Source: CAMDBL01 sp964498125
Lineage (GTDB): Bacteria; Pseudomonadota; Alphaproteobacteria; Rhizobiales; Hyphomicrobiaceae
Reading direction: 5' to 3'
Length of the DNA: 26,297 bases
Assembly: GCA_964498125.1 (NCBI GenBank)
Contig: CAZCGE010000023.1
Coordinates: 1 to 26,297, forward strand
The notes below the pieces were generated by a model that saw only the letters and a list, made by a program, of their open reading frames with translations, had not been told where the DNA came from and made no database searches. Shown here in pieces: positions 26,252 through 26,297 of the stretch (positions are counted from its first letter, which is position 1; each line of letters starts with the position of its first letter). Both the position numbers and the translations under genes were made by a program.

Positions 26252-26297
26252 GGCGTTGATGGATTTCCTGACTCACTCTCTTCTGACGGCGGGTACT

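Overview
The window is about 26.3 kb of high-GC DNA that looks like ordinary chromosome of an alphaproteobacterium, probably Hyphomicrobiales (Rhizobiales) or a relative. This rests on gene content and layout: rpsO-pnp, an orphan TctC/Bug binding protein, an acetoacetyl-CoA reductase, a TadD-like TPR lipoprotein, twin-arginine signals and many GC-rich intergenic palindromes. The assignment is inference; there is no rRNA or other taxonomic marker here.

Left part (1-4205): the first 207 bases, read on the minus strand, look like the 5' part of a group II intron that runs out of the window. Then come dapB (lysine/cell wall), a Tat-exported metallo-beta-lactamase-fold protein followed by a good intrinsic terminator, and comM (YifB-type AAA+ helicase). 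The comM stop region is repeated twice more downstream.

Centre-left (4217-12892): a small stand-alone histidine-kinase-type ATPase and an M17 leucyl aminopeptidase run on the minus strand. On the plus strand follow a TPR lipoprotein, queG with an atypical SDR three bases behind it, nudC with a PRISE-type reductase close behind, and a HAD phosphatase.

Centre (12893-18057): an HNH-like gene of lower GC sits between palindromic repeats and looks acquired. Next come pnp and rpsO (minus strand, with two palindromes in their spacer) and, divergent from rpsO, a MetE-C-terminal-like methyltransferase.

Right part (18173-26297): alpha/beta hydrolase, membrane zinc peptidase and TctC-like binding protein (minus), phaB (plus), then class II aldolase, SDR and nitroreductase (minus), and a divergent SAM methyltransferase. 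The window ends with a 149-bp nested inverted-repeat element.

No multigene system that looks new is visible in the protein-coding content. The strongest unexplained signal is a family of 26-27 bp palindromes (type GGGGTCAGACCC-NN-GGGTCTGACCCC). They lie in a fixed orientation 4-17 nt behind the stop codons of four unrelated genes (phaB, aldolase, SDR, rpsO), with further copies near dapB. Stem changes are compensated on the other arm, which argues that the folded or palindromic form is under selection.
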